Source of the DNA: Desulfocapsa sp.
GTDB lineage: Bacteria; Desulfobacterota; Desulfobulbia; Desulfobulbales; Desulfocapsaceae
Length of the DNA stretch: 64,000 nt
NCBI GenBank assembly: GCA_022712975.1
Contig: JAFLJO010000143.1
Coordinates: forward strand, 1-64,000
Direction of reading: 5' to 3'
Shown: positions 11,234 through 19,868 of the stretch, piece after piece
Layout of the letters: the number at the start of each line of letters is the position of its first letter
Numbering within the stretch: position 1 is the stretch's first letter
The notes under the pieces: model-generated
The model's input: only the letters and a program-made list of their open reading frames with translations
Databases searched by the model: none
What the model was told of the DNA's origin: nothing
Translations under genes and position numbers: made by a program

Positions 11234-12958
11234 TTAAAAACTATAAATCAATTTACCGTAGATACTCTGTTCGATAACAGTGAGTGGTGCCACATATTCA
11301 TCAACAATACTTTGACTTGAAAGCGCTTCAATACCGGCAGCTGAAAACTGATCCACATAACGTAGCAACATAGTCATCTGCAAATCCTGCGCAATATCAA
11401 TGGTGGATCGTAAAGAAACCCCATGTTGAGGGCTTGAGTCTTTATAAACAACAACCTCATCCAATCCAAGTTCACCATCATTCACATCAAGGTCAAGTTC
11501 AAGATAGGTGTAGCCAAATTGAAAGCTTATCCAATCCCCTGGCTTCCAGTCGGCGGCAAGCTCAAAACCAAAACTTGAGCCAGACGACTTATTATCAAAT
11601 TGTATCTCAGAAGTTGGTGGCATCATAACAGGTGTTACTGTACGCAGATTGTCATACTCGTTATAAAATAATGCTATATCAAGAGAGAGTTGTTTCTTGG
11701 GGACTATGCGATAACCAAGTTCATAAACAAGAACATCCTCGGAATCATAGTCCTGATTACCCCACAAAAAATTTGCTGTAGGAGACGGTGATACTTCTGG
11801 AATCAACATTGCCACAAGCCTTGCATCCCTTTCAATACGGGAAGGAGCTCGTACCGCCCTGGAAACCGCAGTCCATACAGTCTGTTCCTCAACCAGTTTA
11901 AAGAAAAGCCGTCCACTGGGTTGAATTTCATAACCGGTAAAGTCATTATGCTCAATTTTAGATTCCAGAGTAAACCACATCCGATCAGCCATGAGCATGA
12001 TTTCATCCTGAACAAAACCACTGAACAACTCTTGAGTATAACTATCCGGTGAAAATAAAAGCTGCCAAGTGTTATCAAATTCATCATGAATGTGGCGGTA
12101 TGCCAAGCCCCATTTCAAATCATGATGTTTGCCAAGTTGTAACTGATGTTGAAAGTCCACATCAAATATTTTATGAGTCCGCTCTATATACAACTCATCC
12201 CGATTACTAAAATCATAAGAACTTTGAAGGGTCCAGAAATTTTCTTTCGATAATTGATGCTTCCATTTTGTAAAAATTTTCCAGCCAGGAGCATCGTAAT
12301 TATCAGTGCTCTTGGATATAGAGAGTGGAGTCAACTCCAAGCGGGGTAAAACCAAGTGATTTGCATCTTCTGTATAAATATCGCCCTGCACAATCCATGA
12401 ATCCTTTTGAGTATCCCCGCCATCCAAACGGAATCCGCCATGTAAGCTTTCCGAATCATCGTTGGCAGCAGTTTCAGTACCATGCAGACCAAGGAAGTCG
12501 CGGTCTCGATAGGTGAGATAGGCACGTGCATGTGTTGATTCTCCTATTGCTTTAGCATAACGCAAAGCTCCGGATAGTCGTTCTTTATTTTCAATAGATA
12601 CCCGGACAAGCCCCCCCTCTGTGCCACTGGCTTTTCCGGTAATGATGTTGATGGCACCATCCACTGCATTTGCACCCCAGCTCGTTCCACTAGGGCCGTG
12701 GATCACCTCAATGCGATCAACGTCTTCAAGTAATGCGTCCTGCACGTCCCAATACACACCGGAAGCAGAAGAGGAATAGAGCGTACGCCCATCCGCGAGT
12801 ATCAGAAAATTATTGGTTGTTTGCATCACATGTGAAATATCCAGATCCAGATATTCATTATCAGGATCTGGGACAGCCCAGGTAGATTCAGCAAAACATC
12901 CCAGACATAAGCCCAGTCCCAGCAGGGATGTTGCATATTTTTTAGTAGTACATTTCAC
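11234..12958 (-). CDS. TonB-dependent receptor paralogue lacking part of the plug and a C-terminal segment
   Basis: Aligns by eye to the 12983..15010 product (GVYWDVQDALLEDVDRIEVIHGPSGTSWGANAVDGAINIIT) but lacks about 70 aa of plug and about 35 aa near the C-terminus. Confidence 0.85.
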   Translation of the reverse strand: MKCTTKKYATSLLGLGLCLGCFAESTWAVPDPDNEYLDLDISHVMQTTNNFLILADGRTLYSSSASGVYWDVQDALLEDVDRIEVIHGPSGTSWGANAVDGAINIITGKASGTEGGLVRVSIENKERLSGALRYAKAIGESTHARAYLTYRDRDFLGLHGTETAANDDSESLHGGFRLDGGDTQKDSWIVQGDIYTEDANHLVLPRLELTPLSISKSTDNYDAPGWKIFTKWKHQLSKENFWTLQSSYDFSNRDELYIERTHKIFDVDFQHQLQLGKHHDLKWGLAYRHIHDEFDNTWQLLFSPDSYTQELFSGFVQDEIMLMADRMWFTLESKIEHNDFTGYEIQPSGRLFFKLVEEQTVWTAVSRAVRAPSRIERDARLVAMLIPEVSPSPTANFLWGNQDYDSEDVLVYELGYRIVPKKQLSLDIALFYNEYDNLRTVTPVMMPPTSEIQFDNKSSGSSFGFELAADWKPGDWISFQFGYTYLELDLDVNDGELGLDEVVVYKDSSPQHGVSLRSTIDIAQDLQMTMLLRYVDQFSAAGIEALSSQSIVDEYVAPLTVIEQSIYGKLIYSF

Positions 12959-12982
12959 AGATAACCTTTCACTCCTGTCCGC

Positions 12983-15010
12983 CTAAAAACGGTAGGTAAG
13001 CTTACCATAAACACTGCGCTCAATTTCTGTGAGCGGTGTGGAAAATTCAGACACATATTCCAGATGACTGGAGTTAAGTAAGTTTTGCCCCACCAGCATC
13101 AACTCCAGTTTTTCCATTGGCCGCCAGACCACATTGGCATCAAGTGTCAGGTATTCATCAACAGTCATATCACTAAAACGTATATCCCTCGATGCTTTTA
13201 AGGTGTCCACATAACGCGCCCATAGATTGAGTTGTAAATCCTTGTTAATATTGATGGCCGATTGGATGGAAAATTGATGCTGAGGACTGACAAATTCAGT
13301 AATTTCAGCTAAATTTGAACTCAGACTGTCTGCTTCAACTTTTAAATCAAAACCTAAATAGGTATAGCCAAGTTGAAGTTTCAGCCAGTTAGTCGGCTTC
13401 CAGTCAGACGCCAGTTCCAAACCATGGGTTGAGCCAGACATCTTATTCGAGAAATTCAGTTCAGTAAATGATAGGGAAGAAGCAAGATCTGTTGTTTGCA
13501 GATTGTCATAATCATTATAAAAAACAGCCACATCCAGAGAAACATTTTCCAGAGCCAGCCAACGGTACCCTGCCTCGTAGGCAATTACAACTTCAGAACC
13601 ATATTGTTCACTGCCATTTATGGTGATTTTCATGACATCCGGTGGAATAGTTGGAATTACTGCTATGGTAATGGTACCACTCTCCTCAAATTGAGATGGT
13701 GTTCGTACAGCCCGGGAGACAGCAGCCCAAACCGTCTGTTTTTCAGTTGCCTTAAAGAGTAAACGACCACTGGGTTGAAACTCATGACCTGTAAAATCGT
13801 TATGCTCCCATTTGGCCCCCAGGGTCAGCCAGAGACGATCAGATGCAAGCATAATTTCATCTTGAATAAATCCGCTGTAAAGGTTCTCAGATCGATTGCC
13901 AGGGTTAACCGATACCTGAAAAGTATTGTCAAAATCAGCAGCCACTGAACGGTAGCCAAGACCAATCACCAGATTATTTCTTGTGCCAAGTTGACGTTGA
14001 TATTGCAGGTCAAGATCAAAAGTCCTGTGCGTCTGTTCCATAATTGCTTCATCACGATTTGTGTAATCGTAATAGGCCTGAACAGTCCAGGAACTTGTTT
14101 GCGAGAGTTCCGTCTGCCAACGTCCCAGAATATTCCAGCCTGAAGTCTCAAAATCATCATTTATTACTGACAGATAAGGAGGGTTCGGCAGCCAGAAAGG
14201 ATCCAATGTTTGATTTACATTATTGGAATAGAAGTCACCTTGCAGGGTCCAGGAATTTTCACCTGCCTGTTCACCATCCAGGCGAAATCCAGTGCGCAGG
14301 CTATCCCAATCATCATTAGCATCTTCTCCTGTACCATGAAGTTCAAAGGAGTCTTGTTTATGATAGGTAAGATATGCACGTCCATGACTATCGTCCCCTA
14401 ATGCAGTGCCGTAACGAAGCCCGGTCAGGAGTTGATCGTGACTACCACCTCCGAGACTGACAAGCCCACCCTGAGTATCACCTGCCTTCTTAGTGATGAT
14501 ATTCACAACACCATTTACAGCATTGGCTCCCCATACCGTTGCACCAGGCCCACGGATCACCTCGATCCGGTCTATATCATCAAGAAGGGTATCCTGAACA
14601 TCCCAATACACACCTGAAAATGCGGGGGAATACACGGTACGGCCATCAATCATCACCAGTAGTTTATTGGCAAAATTTCCTGCAAAACCACGGGAAGTGA
14701 TGGCCCATTTATTAGAATCAACACGTGCTACCTGTAAACCCGGTGCCATACGCAAGGCCTCGGGGATTGAAGTCACGCCGGAACGATGTATGTCATCCTG
14801 GGTAATAACAAAAACAGCAGCCGCACTATCTGAGAGATTTTGTGGTTTCCTGGAAACTGAAGTGATTGTTATTTGCATCAGTTGTGCAATATCCATATCA
14901 AAATATTCATCAGCAACCATTGCCGAAGCATTTACCGATTCCGGATAACAGTGAATGCAGAGAGAAAGAGCAAACAGTGATAGAATGGACTTTCGATAGA
15001 TACGTTTCAT
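12983..15010 (-). CDS. TonB-dependent receptor
   Basis: Full plug (AVFVITQDDIHRSGVTSIPEALRMAPGLQVARV..RGFAGNFANKLLVMIDGRTVY) and C-terminal ..GKLTYRF. Confidence 0.93.
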   Translation of the reverse strand: MKRIYRKSILSLFALSLCIHCYPESVNASAMVADEYFDMDIAQLMQITITSVSRKPQNLSDSAAAVFVITQDDIHRSGVTSIPEALRMAPGLQVARVDSNKWAITSRGFAGNFANKLLVMIDGRTVYSPAFSGVYWDVQDTLLDDIDRIEVIRGPGATVWGANAVNGVVNIITKKAGDTQGGLVSLGGGSHDQLLTGLRYGTALGDDSHGRAYLTYHKQDSFELHGTGEDANDDWDSLRTGFRLDGEQAGENSWTLQGDFYSNNVNQTLDPFWLPNPPYLSVINDDFETSGWNILGRWQTELSQTSSWTVQAYYDYTNRDEAIMEQTHRTFDLDLQYQRQLGTRNNLVIGLGYRSVAADFDNTFQVSVNPGNRSENLYSGFIQDEIMLASDRLWLTLGAKWEHNDFTGHEFQPSGRLLFKATEKQTVWAAVSRAVRTPSQFEESGTITIAVIPTIPPDVMKITINGSEQYGSEVVIAYEAGYRWLALENVSLDVAVFYNDYDNLQTTDLASSLSFTELNFSNKMSGSTHGLELASDWKPTNWLKLQLGYTYLGFDLKVEADSLSSNLAEITEFVSPQHQFSIQSAININKDLQLNLWARYVDTLKASRDIRFSDMTVDEYLTLDANVVWRPMEKLELMLVGQNLLNSSHLEYVSEFSTPLTEIERSVYGKLTYRF

Positions 15011-15149
15011 ATTCGGTTATCAGTAATAGATAGCTTATTTTCAGGTATAGGTGCAGAGTAGAAAACACTTATTCTATAAAAAGTGTATAAGTTTGGATGA
15101 AGAAAGTCAAATTTTCTTACTGTATATTTTTGTCAGAATACCACTCCCT

Positions 15150-15600
15150 AGTTCGATACAATCTGCTCCAATTCCACCACAACTGTATTAAATTCCACCT
15201 CAATATTTCGGGTGGTCTGTATTGGATTTACTACTTCATTTTCCTTGCCTGAAGTCTCCAGTTGCATGCAAAGAGCGGAAAGATGTGTTACACCAGAATT
15301 CGCACTGCCTGATTTCAATGAATGCGCAGATTTCCAGAGCGGTCAATCTCATCAATCATGACCAGCGTCTTATTAGACAATTTGGAAGCAAAGCCTCGCG
15401 GACTTACTGCCCATTTATTGGCATCTATCTGATACACATACATACCCGGAACCATACACAGCGCTTCAGGAATACTCTGAACACTGTTTCGGTGCAGCTT
15501 TCCTGAATAATGACAAAGATTGCCGCTGGGATATTGGCTGCTTTCTCGGATACCCCATCCCCTGAGATAACCTCTATATCCAGAAGTTCGTTTTAGGAAA
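15150..15600 (-). pseudogene. Chimeric pseudogene: TonB-receptor plug remnant joined to an Hpt-domain tail of a hybrid kinase
   Basis: Reverse-strand translation in changing frames: ELLDIEVISGDGVSEKAANIPAAIFVIIQES / LHRNSVQSIPEALCMVPGMYVYQIDANKWAVSPRGFASKLSNKTLVMIDEIDR / LWKSAHSLKSGSANSGVTHLSALCMQLETSGKENEVVNPIQTTRNIEVEFNTVVVELEQIVSN*. Confidence 0.85.
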
Positions 15601-15758
15601 GAAGACTCAGATCATTCTCCTGGCATATAGCGGGGCAAGTAAAGTTGGGAGGGTTGACAGGGAAAATGCGGAGAGCACAGCAAATAGAAAGGATTGTTTT
15701 TTTTGGGTATTTCCTTAACTATACTTCTTGTCAAATATGTCCAAAAACCTTTACTGAC

Positions 15759-17258
15759 CTACATTTCCACTCTGTTCCTGCCATTTCTTTTTGCCCTGTA
15801 TAAGGCCTGGTCGCTCTGTTTAATAAAATCTTCAAGTGTCATTTTCGTATTTGTAAAGTCACAACTGGCAATACCGCAACTGATGGTAATGGAAATAGTA
15901 TCTGCTTTATAATGTATTTCCAGCTGCTCAATGCCACGTCGCACTCTCTGGGACAAAATCCTTGCTGAACAAGCTGTCGTTTCGGGAAGAATAACAGCAA
16001 ACTCTTCTCCACCATAGCGTGCGACAATATCACAACTTCTCAACAACTTAATAAAAGTGTCTGCAACTTCACGCAAAACATAGTCTCCCGCCTGGTGTCC
16101 AAAAGTATCATTAACCTTTTTAAAAAAATCAATATCAATCAACACAAGAGAAAGAGGGTTCTTATAGCGAGCTGCCCGTTCCAGTTCCGATTCCATAATA
16201 TCCTTAAAATACCTGTGATTAAACAGGCCTGTCAGCGCATCACGATAAGCAAGGTCACGTAAACGATCATTGGCTAGTTTTAACTCCAATGCAAGTTTGT
16301 CAGCATTCAGTTTTGATTGTTTTAATTCCAGGACAACCTGAGCATAGGACAAATTCAGACGACCAAGTTCCTCGTTGGCTTCCTGCATTATTTGAGAAAA
16401 AGGTTTGATGTCACCGGGATCTATTGTAAACAGCTCCAGGATTTCTCTGCTTTTGTCACCGACAATATCAATAAGTTCAGCTACCTGTTCTGGGGAGAGA
16501 CCATAGCCATCTTCTAAAATGCAATGCACATCCTTTGATAGAGTACCACTGTTCATTCCGTGGTAGATTGCTGAAATCTTATTTGCGATACCTAAAAGAA
16601 CAGCAGATTCATTACAGATATTTTTTTTCACTTCTGAATGATGAATCCGGATCGTTTGGCACATTTCTTCCGGTAACCCCCAAGTCGAGAGCAAATGATA
16701 GCTGACATCAGTATGATCAAAATCGTATTGTTTCTTTTCAGCTTCACAGGCAGATATATTATTTACCCGTTTATCATCAAGGAGAGCAGCGAAGTTATCC
16801 GAATCAACAAGGTATAAAACGAGGGTCCCAATATCCTGCAATAAACCGGAAACAAAAATATCACTATCGTTCACCCCAACAGCTCCTGCTAATGTTTCTG
16901 CAGCTACAGCTGTGGTTATGGATCTTTTCCAAAAAAGAGTCAGGTCAAAACTTCCTTGAGGAACATCCTGAAAATCCTGGACAATTACAAAGGATAACGC
17001 AATATTCTTCAAAGCGTTGGTACCTATTAAAGCTGTAGCCTGGCTGAGTGATTCAACGGGATTGGGCAGTCCAAAAAGTGAGGAATTTGCAACTCTCAAG
17101 ATACGTGCCGTGAGAGCCGGATCCACCATAATAATCCTGGCTATATCATCAAAGGAGTTTTCCTCCTGACGCACTGCTTCCAGAATTTTTAGTGCCACCC
17201 CTGGAGGTGAAGGTAACTTGATATCTTCATTAAAAAACTCTTCGATTTTTGTTGTCAC
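15759..17258 (-). CDS. HDOD domain - GGDEF diguanylate cyclase
   Basis: N-terminal HDOD (LPSPPGVALKILEAVRQEENSFDDIARIIMVDPALTARILRVANS), C-terminal GGDEF-type (RYGGEEFAVILPET). Confidence 0.93.
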   Translation of the reverse strand: MTTKIEEFFNEDIKLPSPPGVALKILEAVRQEENSFDDIARIIMVDPALTARILRVANSSLFGLPNPVESLSQATALIGTNALKNIALSFVIVQDFQDVPQGSFDLTLFWKRSITTAVAAETLAGAVGVNDSDIFVSGLLQDIGTLVLYLVDSDNFAALLDDKRVNNISACEAEKKQYDFDHTDVSYHLLSTWGLPEEMCQTIRIHHSEVKKNICNESAVLLGIANKISAIYHGMNSGTLSKDVHCILEDGYGLSPEQVAELIDIVGDKSREILELFTIDPGDIKPFSQIMQEANEELGRLNLSYAQVVLELKQSKLNADKLALELKLANDRLRDLAYRDALTGLFNHRYFKDIMESELERAARYKNPLSLVLIDIDFFKKVNDTFGHQAGDYVLREVADTFIKLLRSCDIVARYGGEEFAVILPETTACSARILSQRVRRGIEQLEIHYKADTISITISCGIASCDFTNTKMTLEDFIKQSDQALYRAKRNGRNRVEM

Positions 17259-17479
17259 TTTAATCCCTCTGAATAGTGTCGGTGTTCGGTGTTCGGTGTT
17301 CCTGAAAAAACAATTACATAGTACGATACAATTCTTTTAGGCCATGCAGCAGAGACACAGAGTCTCCTTGTGTTTGAAAGTTGTATTCGATATAGCAAAA
17401 GAGAAGCAACAAATACAGTAATATGAATCATATCCCTCCATCAGAGAATACAACTTTACTCATTTTTATTCAAATTTTT

Positions 17480-17698
17480 ATGAAACAGCAAAGCAAAAAA
17501 ATAAGAGGTGGCATTGTAGGTGGTTCCGGGTTAATCGGTGGAGCATTCGTTCATTATTTCAATAAATGCGGTTCTAAAGACATTGAAATCCTCTAGCCAA
17601 ACTCAAAAAAAATGAGCATTTCCGATAAAAATGATATTGAGCGTTACACTAATCATTGGAAACCGGACTTTATAATCAACGCTGCCCCCATTCGGTGA
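17480..17698 (+). pseudogene. Truncated NAD-dependent epimerase/dehydratase N-terminal fragment with in-frame TAG
   Basis: MKQQSKKIRGGIVGGSGLIGGAFVHYFNKCGSKDIEIL*PNSKKMSISDKNDIERYTNHWKPDFIINAAPIR*; GxxGxxG nucleotide-binding motif, TAG at 17594-17596, then TGA at 17696-17698. Confidence 0.7.
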
Positions 17699-17822
17699 AT
17701 TTTCAAAATTCTATCCGGACTAAAAAGTAAAAATCCCTTTTGATTTTCAATTGTTCTTCCGATACAGAGTACATTCAAGAGGCAACTCCATCTATCCACA
17801 TGTGACTATAAACTAATCGCCC

Positions 17823-18947
17823 ATGACCCAGCAGCCAGAGCTACCCACAGAAACATCACTTAACCCTGATTCGGCAACCGCTGCTGAAGAGCCGACACCT
17901 GTTTATATACCGCAAAACTCTTCGGGAATAGCTTTTAATGTGAATAGTTTCGTTATTGAAGATTCGTTCTACCGTGAGCGTACCCCACGCCCCCTCCACT
18001 GGTCTGTTGCCTGGTCGGATCTCATGATGACCATGTTCATTCTCTTTCTTTCCATGTTTGTCTATCAAGCATCTCATAAAGAATTTCTTGTGAGTGGTAC
18101 ACCGGAAATTATAGGTGGAAGCACCATCGACTCCATTGATTTCTTAACAGATAACAGTATTATCGTTCCAATAATCCCATTTAAAGAAGACACACCTCCC
18201 ATAAACTCAAAGACTGTCAAAAAAGTTCAAAAGGTACATGTTGATAACCTGGATATTGATGGCCTGTTCCGCGACCAGGTGGTCTTTGTTGAACCGGAAC
18301 CAAAAACCTCAAGTACTCTTTCAAATACAAATGAGACGCAAGAACAAAAGCAGTCACAGGAAGATTCCATATCTGCCAAACCGCCCCAGACAGATAGGAT
18401 AGAACCTGCTCCCGTAAGCATTGCCAAACAGTCTATTCCTGAATTTCGTCAATCAGATACATTTAGCGATATGTATGACATGAGCCGGCAAATACTCTCA
18501 GAAAAGAAACTCAGCAAATTTGCCTCAATTGAAGTGGTTCCTGACAAAACCATGCGTATCATCCTCACCGGAGACCTTCTCTTTTTTACCGGACAGGCAG
18601 AGCTTTCCGGCAAAGCCAGAAACTCTCTCAGCAGAATCGCTGAAATTATTAAAGACACTCCATATATGGTCAACGTCATTGGCCATACAGACAATCAACC
18701 AATGCATTCTTCCCGGTTTGCCTCTAACTGGGAGCTCTCCGTTGTTCGGGCAAGTAGTGTCGCTCGATTTCTCATTGATGAAATGGGAATGGATTCAAAA
18801 CAATTCATCGTCTCCGGTTTCGGTTCCAATCGTCCCCGCAGGCCTAATACCAATGTGAGCAATCGGGAGGTAAACCGACGTGTGGAAATTATTATTTCCA
18901 AACGTCTGGCTCCTGCAGCAAAAGCCACTGTCAAAAACCTTTTATAG
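17823..18947 (+). CDS. motB: OmpA/MotB family protein (MotB-like stator)
   Basis: TM segment AWSDLMMTMFILFLSMFV with Asp; C-terminal OmpA domain VNVIGHTDNQPMHSSRFASNWELSVVRASSVARFLI. Confidence 0.85.
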   Translation: MTQQPELPTETSLNPDSATAAEEPTPVYIPQNSSGIAFNVNSFVIEDSFYRERTPRPLHWSVAWSDLMMTMFILFLSMFVYQASHKEFLVSGTPEIIGGSTIDSIDFLTDNSIIVPIIPFKEDTPPINSKTVKKVQKVHVDNLDIDGLFRDQVVFVEPEPKTSSTLSNTNETQEQKQSQEDSISAKPPQTDRIEPAPVSIAKQSIPEFRQSDTFSDMYDMSRQILSEKKLSKFASIEVVPDKTMRIILTGDLLFFTGQAELSGKARNSLSRIAEIIKDTPYMVNVIGHTDNQPMHSSRFASNWELSVVRASSVARFLIDEMGMDSKQFIVSGFGSNRPRRPNTNVSNREVNRRVEIIISKRLAPAAKATVKNLL

Positions 18948-18959
18948 TGTGTACCAGCC

Positions 18960-19763
18960 ATGAAATATAGAAATTTTCTCGGTCTCTTCCTGTTCGTTTG
19001 TATTTTTTGTTTGGGATTTATCATCAATGGTAATCTCAGTCTCTATTTTAACATATCGGGGCTGCTTATTGTTTTTGGTGGAACATTTGGTGCAGCATTC
19101 TTAAGCTTTAAAACTGAACAGTTGGGAATTGTAGTCAAAGTATTGCGTACCAATTATAAAAAGAAGATCAAGAAAGAAACGGAGATTGTCCAAATCCTCA
19201 TAGATTTATCTATTAAATCAAGAATTGAAGGTATTCTCTCACTTCAGGAGGAGGAAACTGAAACCTCGGTCCTGTTTCTGAGAAGAGCACTTGGCTGCCT
19301 TGTTGATGGCTACAGATCTGATCAAATAAGAGATATTTTAAATACTGAAATTTATTTCTTTAAAATGAGGCGTGAAGATTCAGAACGTGTGCTGCGAACC
19401 ATTGCTGACTTTTTCCCGGCCTTTGGAATCGCAGGGAGCGTTGTTGGTCTGATCTCCATGCTTGGTGGTATCGGGGACACCTCTATTATCCTGCAAGCTG
19501 TGCCAATTGCCCTCACCTCAACTCTGTATGGTATTGTCTGTGCTAATTTCTTTATGCTTCCCTTTGCTGCATTTCTGCGGGAACGAACCAATCAGGAGCT
19601 CCTGCTGCAAAAAATAATTATGGAAGGTGTTATTGCCATTGATTCTGAAATGAATCCAATCATCCTTAAAACTAAACTGGAATCGTTTCTTACCCCATCA
19701 GAACGTCAGGAAACGCTCGTCTCATACAAGAAACTCAAGGAACGTTTTAATATTACAGCTTGA
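18960..19763 (+). CDS. motA: MotA/TolQ/ExbB-family proton channel (MotA-like)
   Basis: NISGLLIVFGGTFGAAFLSF; FFPAFGIAGSVVGLISMLGGIGD; ALTSTLYGIVCANFFMLPFA. Confidence 0.88.
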   Translation: MKYRNFLGLFLFVCIFCLGFIINGNLSLYFNISGLLIVFGGTFGAAFLSFKTEQLGIVVKVLRTNYKKKIKKETEIVQILIDLSIKSRIEGILSLQEEETETSVLFLRRALGCLVDGYRSDQIRDILNTEIYFFKMRREDSERVLRTIADFFPAFGIAGSVVGLISMLGGIGDTSIILQAVPIALTSTLYGIVCANFFMLPFAAFLRERTNQELLLQKIIMEGVIAIDSEMNPIILKTKLESFLTPSERQETLVSYKKLKERFNITA

Positions 19764-19833
19764 ATCCCTATCCAATATTCTCTTCGGCAAAAGGAACATG
19801 ATGCCCATTGTTGATGACAACTGACAACTTATA

Positions 19834-19868
19834 TCGGAAAAATTTCCCCAGAAATTTTATTTTTCCGA
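19834..19868. terminator. Bidirectional terminator-like hairpin between convergent genes
   Basis: Perfect 10-bp inverted repeat TCGGAAAAAT...ATTTTTCCGA between motA (+) and the PBP gene (-). Confidence 0.55.

Noticed and set aside
15222-15506. 94-aa forward ORF in the 15 kb gap
   Set aside because: The coding signal is on the reverse strand (decayed receptor/Hpt), so this forward ORF is incidental.
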